Positions 1-8,000 of a DNA stretch of 14,423 bases are shown one piece after another. The number at the start of each line of letters is the position of its first letter. Positions within the stretch are counted from its first letter, which is position 1. The notes under the pieces were generated by a model. That model made no database searches. It worked only from the letters and a program-made list of their open reading frames with translations, and was not told the origin of the DNA. Both the position numbers and the translations under genes were made by a program. Origin of the DNA: an uncultured Saprospiraceae bacterium (GTDB lineage Bacteria > Bacteroidota > Bacteroidia > Chitinophagales > Saprospiraceae); assembly GCA_938002705.1 (NCBI GenBank), contig CALLAG010000399.1, forward strand, positions 1-14,423, given 5' to 3'.

Positions 1-1
1 A

Positions 2-676
2 TTCTCTGGGTTAATGGTTGGAAATAACATATCACAATTTGCAGGATGCTTTGATGTATCTAGTCCATTAGTAGTTAATAATAGTAATCTAAGAGGAGGC
101 AGTTTGGTCACCAGTGATGGATTTATAGATGCGTACATATGCGATAATACATTTGATGGCAATCAGATTACGACGCAGCTTAATGAAGCAGTTGGTAGTT
201 TTACGACTTATATTCTTGCAGATAATAATAATAGCATTCTGCAGACTTTCCCTGGTCCAGGATTTGATTTTTCTACATTCCCAGAAGGAACTTATAATAT
301 CATCGCAGCGACACATAATGGTCAATTATTAAATTCTATACCTGGTGTCAATGTTTCTGAGTTAAGAGGATGCTTTGCATTATCTAATACAGTTCGTATC
401 ACAAAAGAAATCTTGGAAGTAGGGAGTATATCTATAGATGGAGATATGCAAGTATCACTCTGCGGAGCTACCAGCATGTCTATAAGCCCTATAGTTACTG
501 GTCCGACTTCTACTAATATCCGATGGGTAGTTACAGGTCCTACAGGACTTATCCTCAATATATTTGACGGATTACCTATTAATATATCTAACTTCTCTGA
601 GCCGACTATTCAGGTCAGGTTACTGACATTCATAGGAAGATTGACAGATTTAGAAGTTAATGCTATGCTTAGCTAA
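2..676 (+). CDS. Upstream fragment of giant repeat protein (5' end outside window, ends at premature stop)
   Basis: No start is seen: the frame is open to the window edge, and ATG 14-16 lies inside a repeat motif (V-G-N-N-I-S), so it is not a credible initiator. The fragment has the tail of one repeat (2-91), a full 327-bp repeat (92-418) and most of a 312-bp repeat (419-676). These match in order and in exact length repeats 2 and 3 of the downstream paralogue (6115-6441, 6442-6753), so this is the N-terminal part of the repeat array. The second repeat is an unusual subtype: it lacks the G-x-C motif and has R-L-L-T-F-I-G-R, matched by R-L-I-S-F-I-G-R in the paralogue. Just before the stop, residues N-A-M-L replace the usual G-x-N-I, so several consensus positions deviate together. 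If translation ends here, the product would carry an export signal from upstream but no T9SS sorting domain. It has no recognised catalytic domain. Confidence 0.75.
   Translation, partial: FSGLMVGNNISQFAGCFDVSSPLVVNNSNLRGGSLVTSDGFIDAYICDNTFDGNQITTQLNEAVGSFTTYILADNNNSILQTFPGPGFDFSTFPEGTYNIIAATHNGQLLNSIPGVNVSELRGCFALSNTVRITKEILEVGSISIDGDMQVSLCGATSMSISPIVTGPTSTNIRWVVTGPTGLILNIFDGLPINISNFSEPTIQVRLLTFIGRLTDLEVNAMLS
674..676 (+). other. Premature in-frame TAA stop codon
   Basis: The codon TAA (followed by G) sits between A-G-C (Ser) and G-T-C (Val). The six codons between L-E-V and the next aliphatic residue match the six in the paralogue (G-Q-N-I-S-D), which places the stop at the Asp/Glu position of the N-I-S-(D/E)-(L/I/V) motif. 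No hairpin or known recoding signal was noticed after it. Confidence 0.85.
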
Positions 677-721
677 GTCTCCGGATGTTACATATTATCT
701 AATCCTATTACGATCAATAAT

Positions 722-3700
722 ATGCAAGTCGTAGGAGGTTCTATCTCTTTAGAAAATGGAGAGACAAGCATCGAGGTATGTGTAGATGATGGTGATAGAG
801 AGAACCTGTTAGTTAATCTTACAGGAAATATAGGAAGCCAAGAATCCTATGTGATATTAGATGCTAATCAGAATATTCTTAACATCAGTACAGATAATAT
901 TTTCAATTTTGAGAATGTACCACCGGGCGTATGTACTATCGTTCACATTAGTTCTGAAGGGCCGTTATCAGGACTCTCAGCTGGTAATAATATCAGCGAA
1001 TTAGAAGGATGCTTTGATGTATCTAATGGGATTACGGTTACTCGATTAGAAAGATTTGATTGTGAAGGTGGATGTAATGTAGAAGGTGGTGTCTTGACAT
1101 TGAGCCCGAGTCTATTATGTTCTGATACTAATGGTACTCCGATGCTTAATGGCCAGATAGCTGATGCCATCGGTAACGAACAACAATATGCCATCACTAA
1201 TGTAAATGGAGAGATTATTAATCTTTTTGAAGATTTTCCTATTGACCTTTCATCATTGCCTGATGGTGATTATATAGCTTATAACATCGCCTCATTTGAT
1301 GATACAGGAGTTGTCATAGGCGATAATATTAATGATATACAGAATGATTGTTTTGATGTTTCTGATGCAGCATTTTTTACTAAAGTAGAAAATAATGCGG
1401 GATCAGTAGGGCTTGATGACGGTACGATGTCGATCCAGATATGCGTAGGTGATGACGATAGTGATGTATTGACTTTTGTCAACGATGGGTCTTCTCAGTT
1501 CTATCAATATGTCATTACTGATGTTAATGACATTATACTTGATATCGTAGACCAAGATGAATATGACTTCAATGATGTACCTTCTGGTATATGTAGAGTA
1601 TATGGTGTTGCATCTTCTATAGATATAAATATCGAAATTAATCAACCACTAAGTTCCGTATCACAGGGTCCTGCATGTATAGCTGTATCTGATAACTTTA
1701 TTGTGGTAGAGAGATTCAGTAATAATGGAGGGACGATTAGATTAGATAGTAATAGGTTCTGTGTAGGTGACGGCATGGAGGACTTAGTCGATGGAACAAT
1801 TACAGATACGATTGGCAATTTTTATAATCTGATCGTAACGGATGCTGATAGTATTGTTATCGCTCTGCCGGGTTCATTTCCATTTGATGTAGATACGGCA
1901 CCTGTAGGTACATGCCTTATCTGGAACTTAGCGACTACTAATGAGATATCTATTGGATTAGGTTCGAGCATATCTGATATTGTAGATCCATGTTTTGACC
2001 TTTCGGAGCCAGCTGTTATAACTCGAGTTAATAATTTTGGTGGTACTGTAAGCCTTGAAGGAGGTATTACTGAGATAGAGATATGTGTAGGAGATACGAT
2101 CACAGACATACTGACTTTTCAGACAACAGGAGTAGGACAGAATTATCAGTATATCATTACAGATACACTTAATGTTATATTAAGCCTGCCTTCGATTAAT
2201 GAAGTCAACTTTAATAACTTTCCGGCAGGGACGTGTAGAGTATGGGGTATTGCTCATAATTCAATTTATTCTCAAGCTATAGGATCTACTCTAGCACTTC
2301 CTGTAGTTCCTAATTCTTGTTTTGATTTCTCAGACAATTTTATAGAAGTAAATAGAATAGATGAAGGTGGCATATGTGGAGAAGAATGTATCGCAAATAG
2401 TGGAGTTATCACGATATCTGCAAACCAATTCTGTGTAGGAGATGGAGAGCCAGACTTACTGGATGCTAATATAGTAGGTGCTGTTGGTGACTTTATGCAA
2501 TTAGTGATTACGGATGCTGATAGTATAATTGTTGCACTACCAGATGCACTTCCTGTAGATCTTGATGGTGTAGAAGCGGGCAGTTGTATATTATGGAATG
2601 TGGCGTCCAGCGAAATGGTTTCATTAGCTATAGGCCAATCTATAGAAGATATCGACTTAGACTGTTTCTCTGTATCTGAGGCCAATCCTTTTGATAGGAT
2701 AGAAAATTTTGGTGGCTTGGTCTCATTGGGTGATGACGTGACAGTAATAGATATATGCATCACTGATATGCAATCTGATATACTTACCTTCCTTACTGAT
2801 GGCTCGGGTATGATATATAGGTATGTGATCACAGATGAGAATGATACCATTATCGCATTACCACTTGAGAATAATTTTGATTTTTCTACTGCTCCAGTTG
2901 GTACATGCCGAGTGTATGGATTAGCTCTGCAATCAGATATTGAATTATTCGTAGGACAAGAACTTGTAGAATTATCTGATATTAATAACTGTATAGATCT
3001 GTCTAATAACTTTATAGAGGTCAATAGATTTGACTCAGGTATTATATGTGGTGAGATGATATGTGTAGCAGAGGGAGGGCAGTTATCACTTGATAATAAT
3101 TTTTTCTGTGTAGGTGATGGAGAGGCAGACCTGGTTACAGGTACTGTTACTGGTGCTGATGGTCTTAATATGCAACTGATAGTGACTGATGCTGATAGTA
3201 TGATTATTGGCTTGCCTGGCGGCTTCCCTATTGATGTTGATAATTCTGGACCCGGTAGTTGTATTATTTGGAATTTAGCATCTCAAGACCCTATAGAATT
3301 ATTAATAGGATCTTCTATATCAGCTATCCAGGACAGTTGTTTTGATCTATCTAATCCGGCACCTATAAGTCGTGTAGAGAATTTTGGCGGTACGGTAAGT
3401 ATAGAAGGAGGTGACCAGTCTGCACTTGTATGTGTGGGAGATTCTATAGCTAATGTTTTGTTTTTTGAAAATACGGGTGTCAGCTCGATGTATCATTATA
3501 TCGTCACTGATGAGGATAATGTAATTATCGGATTACCTGGTGAGAATATGGTGGATTTTGAGGATGCTGGTGTAGGTGTATGTAGAGTATGGGGTATTGC
3601 TCATGAGCTAGATCTGACATTCCAGATAGGTGATATATTAATAGAGCCAGAGGGTATAGGAACATGCTATGATCTATCTAACAACTTCGTAGAAGTGACA

Positions 3701-4891
3701 AGATCAGATGACGAAGATGCATGTGATGCATGTGATGCCCAGAGGAACACATGTACAGGTAGTGAGGTAGGCTATATATTTGATGATATAATAGTGGCTG
3801 TAGATTCTAATGTCTGTATACCGCTTAGGGTAACTAACTTTGTAGATATTATCACTTTCCAAGGAGGTATGATGTGGGATTCTACTGTTCTACAATTTAC
3901 AGGAACTCAGAACTATGCTCTCGCAGGAATGAGTGCAGTAGGTTCATTTAACATAGATACACTTGGAGGTATGGGATCTTTTGTATGGTTCGATAATGCA
4001 GGAGGTGCAGGCGCTACTACATTAGCAGATAGTAGTGCTGTATTTGAGATATGTTTTGATGTGATAGGTGAGGCAGATGACAAATCATTGCTCAAGGTCA
4101 TAGATACAGATGATACGATCATACAAGTATCGAGTGAGGCTGCAGTCTTAGATTTCTGTGTAGATGATGGATGTGTTACAGTGATAGAGAATGCGCCTAT
4201 GAGTAACATATTTACATTGATAGCAGATGATATTATGACGACGGATACTACGGTATGTGTAGATGTGAGAGCGACTAATTTTGTAGGTATATCAGGTATG
4301 CAGTTTGCGATGCAGTGGGATAGCACATTTATGTGTTTTGATTCTATATCAAATAATAATGAGCCTATAGGAATCTTCCCAGGAGCATTCTTCCAAGGTA
4401 ATGAAAGTGATAGAATAAGATTTACATGGAATAGTACTGAGACGACACTAGCTGATAGCACGTTGTTATTCTCGGTATGCTTGACTATCAAAGAGGGTAA
4501 TTGTGACAGTACCTCAGTATTTAACTTTATCGATGATAGAGTGCCTATAGAGATATCTATGGGGACAACATCCATTCCATTTGATCTGGATAACGGATCT
4601 GTATTATTAGAAGGATGTACTAATCTCAGAGTAGGAGAGGAGATCTCATTTGTTATATCTCCTAATCCGAGTGATGATTTATTATCTATAAGAATAGACG
4701 AAATGCCTGATGCCGAGCATAGAATCTTAGTCCATAATGGATACGGTCAGCTTGTTCATAACAGGAGATATCTGGATGCTACGTCAGGTAGTGAGTTAAG
4801 AATTTCTGAGTGGCCAGAAGGCATTTATTACATGACGATTATATCGAAAAATAAAAAAAGTACAGAAAAATTTCTCGTAATACATAGATAA
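722..4891 (+). CDS. Downstream fragment: repeats, two cohesin-like domains and T9SS type A sorting domain
   Basis: 1389 codons from the first Met after the premature stop. That Met lies inside a repeat and has no signal peptide, so a protein restarted here would not leave the cytoplasm; it is better read as the rest of the upstream gene. Order: repeats starting at 731, 1082, 1394, 1721, 2030, 2396, 2705, 3071 and 3380; then two cohesin-like beta-sandwich domains at residues ~1015-1157 and ~1160-1300, each with V-C-(I/V)-x-(L/V)-R-x-T-N-F-V followed by (M/Q)-W-D-S-T; then a T9SS type A sorting domain at ~1310-1389, beginning I-S-P-N-P-S and ending K-F-L-V-I-H-R. Repeats from 1082 alternate between a 309-312-bp type A (F-C-V-G-D-G, G-T-C-L-I-W-N) and a longer type B (E-I-C-V-G-D, G-T-C-R-V-W-G-I-A). 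B-type repeats usually end in a linker with a Cys pair. Likely role, inferred: a cell-surface or secreted structural or adhesive protein. The cohesin-like folds alone do not imply a cellulosome, since no dockerin or glycoside hydrolase is present. Confidence 0.8.
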   Translation: MQVVGGSISLENGETSIEVCVDDGDRENLLVNLTGNIGSQESYVILDANQNILNISTDNIFNFENVPPGVCTIVHISSEGPLSGLSAGNNISELEGCFDVSNGITVTRLERFDCEGGCNVEGGVLTLSPSLLCSDTNGTPMLNGQIADAIGNEQQYAITNVNGEIINLFEDFPIDLSSLPDGDYIAYNIASFDDTGVVIGDNINDIQNDCFDVSDAAFFTKVENNAGSVGLDDGTMSIQICVGDDDSDVLTFVNDGSSQFYQYVITDVNDIILDIVDQDEYDFNDVPSGICRVYGVASSIDINIEINQPLSSVSQGPACIAVSDNFIVVERFSNNGGTIRLDSNRFCVGDGMEDLVDGTITDTIGNFYNLIVTDADSIVIALPGSFPFDVDTAPVGTCLIWNLATTNEISIGLGSSISDIVDPCFDLSEPAVITRVNNFGGTVSLEGGITEIEICVGDTITDILTFQTTGVGQNYQYIITDTLNVILSLPSINEVNFNNFPAGTCRVWGIAHNSIYSQAIGSTLALPVVPNSCFDFSDNFIEVNRIDEGGICGEECIANSGVITISANQFCVGDGEPDLLDANIVGAVGDFMQLVITDADSIIVALPDALPVDLDGVEAGSCILWNVASSEMVSLAIGQSIEDIDLDCFSVSEANPFDRIENFGGLVSLGDDVTVIDICITDMQSDILTFLTDGSGMIYRYVITDENDTIIALPLENNFDFSTAPVGTCRVYGLALQSDIELFVGQELVELSDINNCIDLSNNFIEVNRFDSGIICGEMICVAEGGQLSLDNNFFCVGDGEADLVTGTVTGADGLNMQLIVTDADSMIIGLPGGFPIDVDNSGPGSCIIWNLASQDPIELLIGSSISAIQDSCFDLSNPAPISRVENFGGTVSIEGGDQSALVCVGDSIANVLFFENTGVSSMYHYIVTDEDNVIIGLPGENMVDFEDAGVGVCRVWGIAHELDLTFQIGDILIEPEGIGTCYDLSNNFVEVTRSDDEDACDACDAQRNTCTGSEVGYIFDDIIVAVDSNVCIPLRVTNFVDIITFQGGMMWDSTVLQFTGTQNYALAGMSAVGSFNIDTLGGMGSFVWFDNAGGAGATTLADSSAVFEICFDVIGEADDKSLLKVIDTDDTIIQVSSEAAVLDFCVDDGCVTVIENAPMSNIFTLIADDIMTTDTTVCVDVRATNFVGISGMQFAMQWDSTFMCFDSISNNNEPIGIFPGAFFQGNESDRIRFTWNSTETTLADSTLLFSVCLTIKEGNCDSTSVFNFIDDRVPIEISMGTTSIPFDLDNGSVLLEGCTNLRVGEEISFVISPNPSDDLLSIRIDEMPDAEHRILVHNGYGQLVHNRRYLDATSGSELRISEWPEGIYYMTIISKNKKSTEKFLVIHR
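1721..3745 (+). repeat. Three tandem 675-bp (225-aa) super-repeats
   Basis: Copies start at 1721, 2396 and 3071, and the last ends at 3745, immediately before the cohesin-like part. Each copy is exactly 675 bp: a 309-bp type A repeat followed by a 366-bp type B repeat, with no net length change in any copy. A partial relative at 1082-1720 is 36 bp shorter, apparently because its B repeat lacks the Cys-pair linker. Sequence identity between copies is only moderate by eye. Linkers ending the copies contain C-G-E-E-C, C-G-E-M-I-C and C-D-A-C. Shared signatures are F-C-V-G-D-G and T-D-A-D-S in A, and N-F-G-G with C-R-V-(W/Y)-G in B. Confidence 0.8.
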
Positions 4892-4906
4892 ATCAGCGTT
4901 TGAAGG

Positions 4907-4914
4907 TACTTTTG
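4907..4914 (+). promoter_or_regulatory. Candidate Bacteroidota -7 promoter box for the 2753-aa gene
   Basis: TACTTTTG matches the TAnnTTTG -7 consensus of the primary sigma factor in Bacteroidota. No TTTG -33 box lies about 19 nt upstream; the only nearby TTTG, at 4899-4902, is too close. A transcript from here would carry a leader of about 165 nt containing both hairpins in this gap. The match is short and may be chance. Confidence 0.3.
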
Positions 4915-4947
4915 CGTTCTAAAGATAACCAAAGTCTTTCCCGCATA

Positions 4948-4981
4948 GGCTTGTGTCCTACACAAATACAAGTCCAGTTTT
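4948..4981 (+). terminator. Possible weak terminator hairpin after the first giant gene
   Basis: The 6-bp inverted repeat TTGTGT (4951-4956) and ACACAA (4960-4965) has a 3-nt loop. An alternative, larger pairing is CTTGT (4950-4954) with ACAAG (4968-4972), extended by GG/CC across a bulged T. A short TTTT follows at 4978-4981. The stem is short and the U-tract weak, so this could equally be a leader structure of the next gene. Confidence 0.3.
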
Positions 4982-4985
4982 ATAT

Positions 4986-5003
4986 CTAAAAACGAATTTT
5001 TAG
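4986..5003 (+). promoter_or_regulatory. 7-bp inverted repeat in leader of the 2753-aa gene
   Basis: CTAAAAA (4986-4992) and TTTTTAG (4997-5003) are perfect inverse complements around the 4-nt loop CGAA. The stem lies about 80 nt upstream of the chosen start codon. It could be a weak hairpin, an operator, or chance in AT-rich DNA; no function is assigned. The rest of the gap shows only an 8-nt palindrome TACATGTA near 5049-5056. Confidence 0.3.
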
Positions 5004-5085
5004 CTAGGAGTTAATCGCCTGAGAAACGATGCTATATCTATATGTAATTACATGTAGATCAATTATTTATTTAAAGATTAAGAAC

Positions 5086-8000
5086 ATGTTACCTAAATTC
5101 CAAACCCTGATTTGTTTGTTATTATTATCACTAGTAACGACTACATTATTCTCTAATAATACTCCTGAGGTATTAAGCCAGAATACGCCGAGATTATACT
5201 TCAGTTTTGACGATTGCGTCTCATTTGCAGGTGCATCGAGTCAAGATTATTCAGAATTTACGGCTATACCGTATAATTTTTCTGAATGTAGTGATATCGA
5301 AATAGCATTGCCAGATCATGTATTTAGAGGGCAGAATTTTCCGCATTCTTGTACTCCCGGTATAGGCAATTCTTTAGGGATGTGCATAGAGGGTAATAAT
5401 AATTGTAACTACGATCCGGGTAATAATGCTTCACTTAGATTTAATGTGAGAGTCATTCCAGGTATTAATGGTGTAGGCTCTCTAGAGAAGCTCAGTTTCT
5501 ATGAGCAAGCTCCAGATCAATATGTCAATGTAGGAGGTAATTCAGGATTAAATAACTACCCGACACAATTAGGCGTCAGAGTCCTCGTGGATAATATCGA
5601 AGTATATAGATCTGTGATAACTACTTCAAGAACTTGGACATTGACGGAAGTGGATTTTAGTGCATCTGCGGCATTTACTGTTACAGCTGTTACAGAGTTT
5701 GAGATAGAGTTATTACCATTTTGTCCAGTAGGGAATGGAGGACAAAAGCAAGTCTGGGACATAGATGAACTCAATGTAATAGGAGGTTGTAATAATATCA
5801 ACGCTGGTACGATAAGCACTCAAGATGATCCTACGATATGTGCATCAGTTGCTGGGGCAAGTATTATAGATTTTGATGTGAATAATGCATTTGGGACTAA
5901 TTCTTCATGGATAGTAAGTTCTTCTACAGGTGATATCATATTGATCCAAGATGATGAGATTGTCGATTTTAGTACGCTACCGGGTGGTATGTATAATGTC
6001 AATAATATCATATTCGAGTCTGATATTATGGGATTGACAGTCGGAAGTAATATCGCTGACCTGACAGGTTGTTTTGATTTTTCTAATACTATAGAAATCA
6101 ATAATACAGTCCTCGCAGGAGGTGTACTTACTGATGCAGATGGATTTTTGGATAGATACATATGTACTGACAGTGCTGCCGATAATATTGTTATTACACA
6201 ACTATCAGGAGCTCAAGGTACTTTTACTAATTACCTACTCACTGACTTAAATGATATTATACTGCAGTCACTTCAAGGTTCTGATGTAGATTTTAATAAT
6301 CTACCTGAAGGAACGTATAGGATATACGCCGCCAGTCATAATGGCCAATTTTTTAATAGTATAACAGGTTTTTCTATTGACGAATTATCAGGTTGCTTTG
6401 AGTTATCTACGCCACTGAGAGTAATAAAAGAAATCATAGAAATAGGTTCTATCTCACTCAATGGTATGACGAATATAGAGCTGTGTGGAGCAGAGGGGAT
6501 GTCTATTACACCTGATGTCGCAGGTCCTATGGCAACTAATGGACGCTATATAGTAACTGCTACTGACGGTCAGATACTTAATATATTTAATACTACCCCT
6601 ATCGATATTACAGATTTTGCGATAGCCACTATTGAGATAAGGTTAATAAGTTTTATAGGTAGAATATCTAATCTCGAAGTCGGTCAAAATATCAGTGACA
6701 TAGAAGGCTGTTTTCTATTATCTAATGCTATCACGATCAGTAATGATGGTATAAATGGTGGGGTTATAAGTAGTGGAGGTCAGACTGATCTTTCGATCTG
6801 TATTAACGATAGTACTAATAATACCTTTAGTGTAGACTTAGTAGATAACGTCGGAGATTCTTCTATCTATATCGTCACTGATCAGTCTAATGTGATATTA
6901 GATATATCATCGAGTAATACTTTTGATCTATCAGCAGCTGGAGTTGGGACATGTCTGGTGTACAACTTAAGTTTTATTGATGGCCTTACAGGAATAGAAG
7001 TAGGCAATAGTCCAGATGATTTTATGGGCTGTTATGAGTTATCTAATGCTATCACGGTACAGAGGAACCAGGTAGTAGCAGGAACGATTGCTGATGGCTC
7101 AGGTAACACTGAAGTTACGATATGTTCTGGTGATGGTGTATCTGATATAATTAGTGTCACGGTCACTGGTGATGATAGTCCATTTTCTTATTTTATCATT
7201 ACAGACACAGATGGGATTATATTAGAATCAGGTACAGACTCTAATTTTGACTTCGAAGGTGTAGCTTCTGGGGAGTGCTTGATATATCATATCGCTTCAT
7301 TAGAAGAATTGACATTTACAACAGATCAAAATATAAATACGATAGGCGGATGTACGGATATATCTAATGCTATCTCAGTAATACGAAATCAAGTTAACGG
7401 TGGTAGCCTACTTGCAGAGGATAATACAAGTTGCGTTACGCTTATTACAGGTGACGCTACATTAGATAGTGTCAGTGTGGTCTTGACAGATGCAGTAGGA
7501 GATAATATGAACTGGGTAGTGACAGCTACTAATGGTGATATCTTAGAAGTACCTTCTCAGCCACCATTTGGTTTAGAAGGACTTGCTGATACAGTCTATG
7601 TATGGAACATCAGTTATGCAGGTACGCTCTCAGGTCTTACAGTAGGTAATAACGTCTCTGGATTATCAGGTTGTTTTAGTCTTTCGGATTCAGTCAAGGT
7701 CGTACAACAAATGCTGAATGGCGGAACACTTGCGACTACTGATGGATTAGTTGAAGTATCAGCATGTCTTGGTGATGGGATAGATGATATTATCGATGTG
7801 ACTTTAGAAGATAATTTAGGTCCAGAGTCTTCATATATAATCACTAATGATGTAGGAGAAATTCTTGGATTACCTATGATGCCACCATTTGATCTGACTG
7901 GAGCAGGGACAGGTACCTGCTTTATATATAACATCTCTTATATGAGTGGTATTATGGGCTTGGCTGTGGGAGAAAATATTAATGACTTATCTGGTTCTTT

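Larger units (their letters stand above)
2..4891 (+). pseudogene. Giant T9SS-secreted repeat protein, 5'-partial, broken by one in-frame stop
   Basis: One reading frame runs from the first complete codon (2) to the TAA at 4889-4891, interrupted only by TAA at 674-676. Codons after the stop (677 onward) read V-S-G-C-Y-I-L-S-N-P-I, the normal continuation of the repeat motif G-C-F-x-L-S-N-P-I, so no frameshift is involved. The repeat holding the stop (419-730) is 312 bp, exactly the length of its counterpart in the downstream paralogue (6442-6753). There the aligned codon is Asp (GAC); elsewhere in this gene the position is Glu (GAA), so one G-to-T change in a GAA codon would explain it. The next 4 kb stays open, with intact domains and sorting signal, so the lesion is recent, a sequencing error, or read through. 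The true start, signal peptide and N-terminal module should lie roughly 1 kb upstream of the window, judging by the paralogue. Listed as a pseudogene because the frame is formally broken; the two pieces are described separately. Confidence 0.8.

Noticed and set aside
2272..3024. A 250-codon open frame on the - strand (and similar - strand frames at 3913-4575 and elsewhere).
   Set aside because: They lie wholly inside the repeat genes, are rich in Ser/Pro/Ile as expected for complements of this codon use, and show no domain or start context.
3764..4627. Cohesin-like domains as part of a cellulosome scaffold.
   Set aside because: There are no dockerins, cellulose-binding modules or glycoside hydrolases in the window; isolated cohesin-like folds are common in bacterial surface proteins.
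5029..5085. An upstream in-frame ATG at 5029, with AGGAG at 5006-5010, as start of the 2753-aa gene.
   Set aside because: It would put 19 extra residues before a canonical signal peptide that starts at 5086, and the AGGAG is about 18 nt from this ATG, too far to matter.
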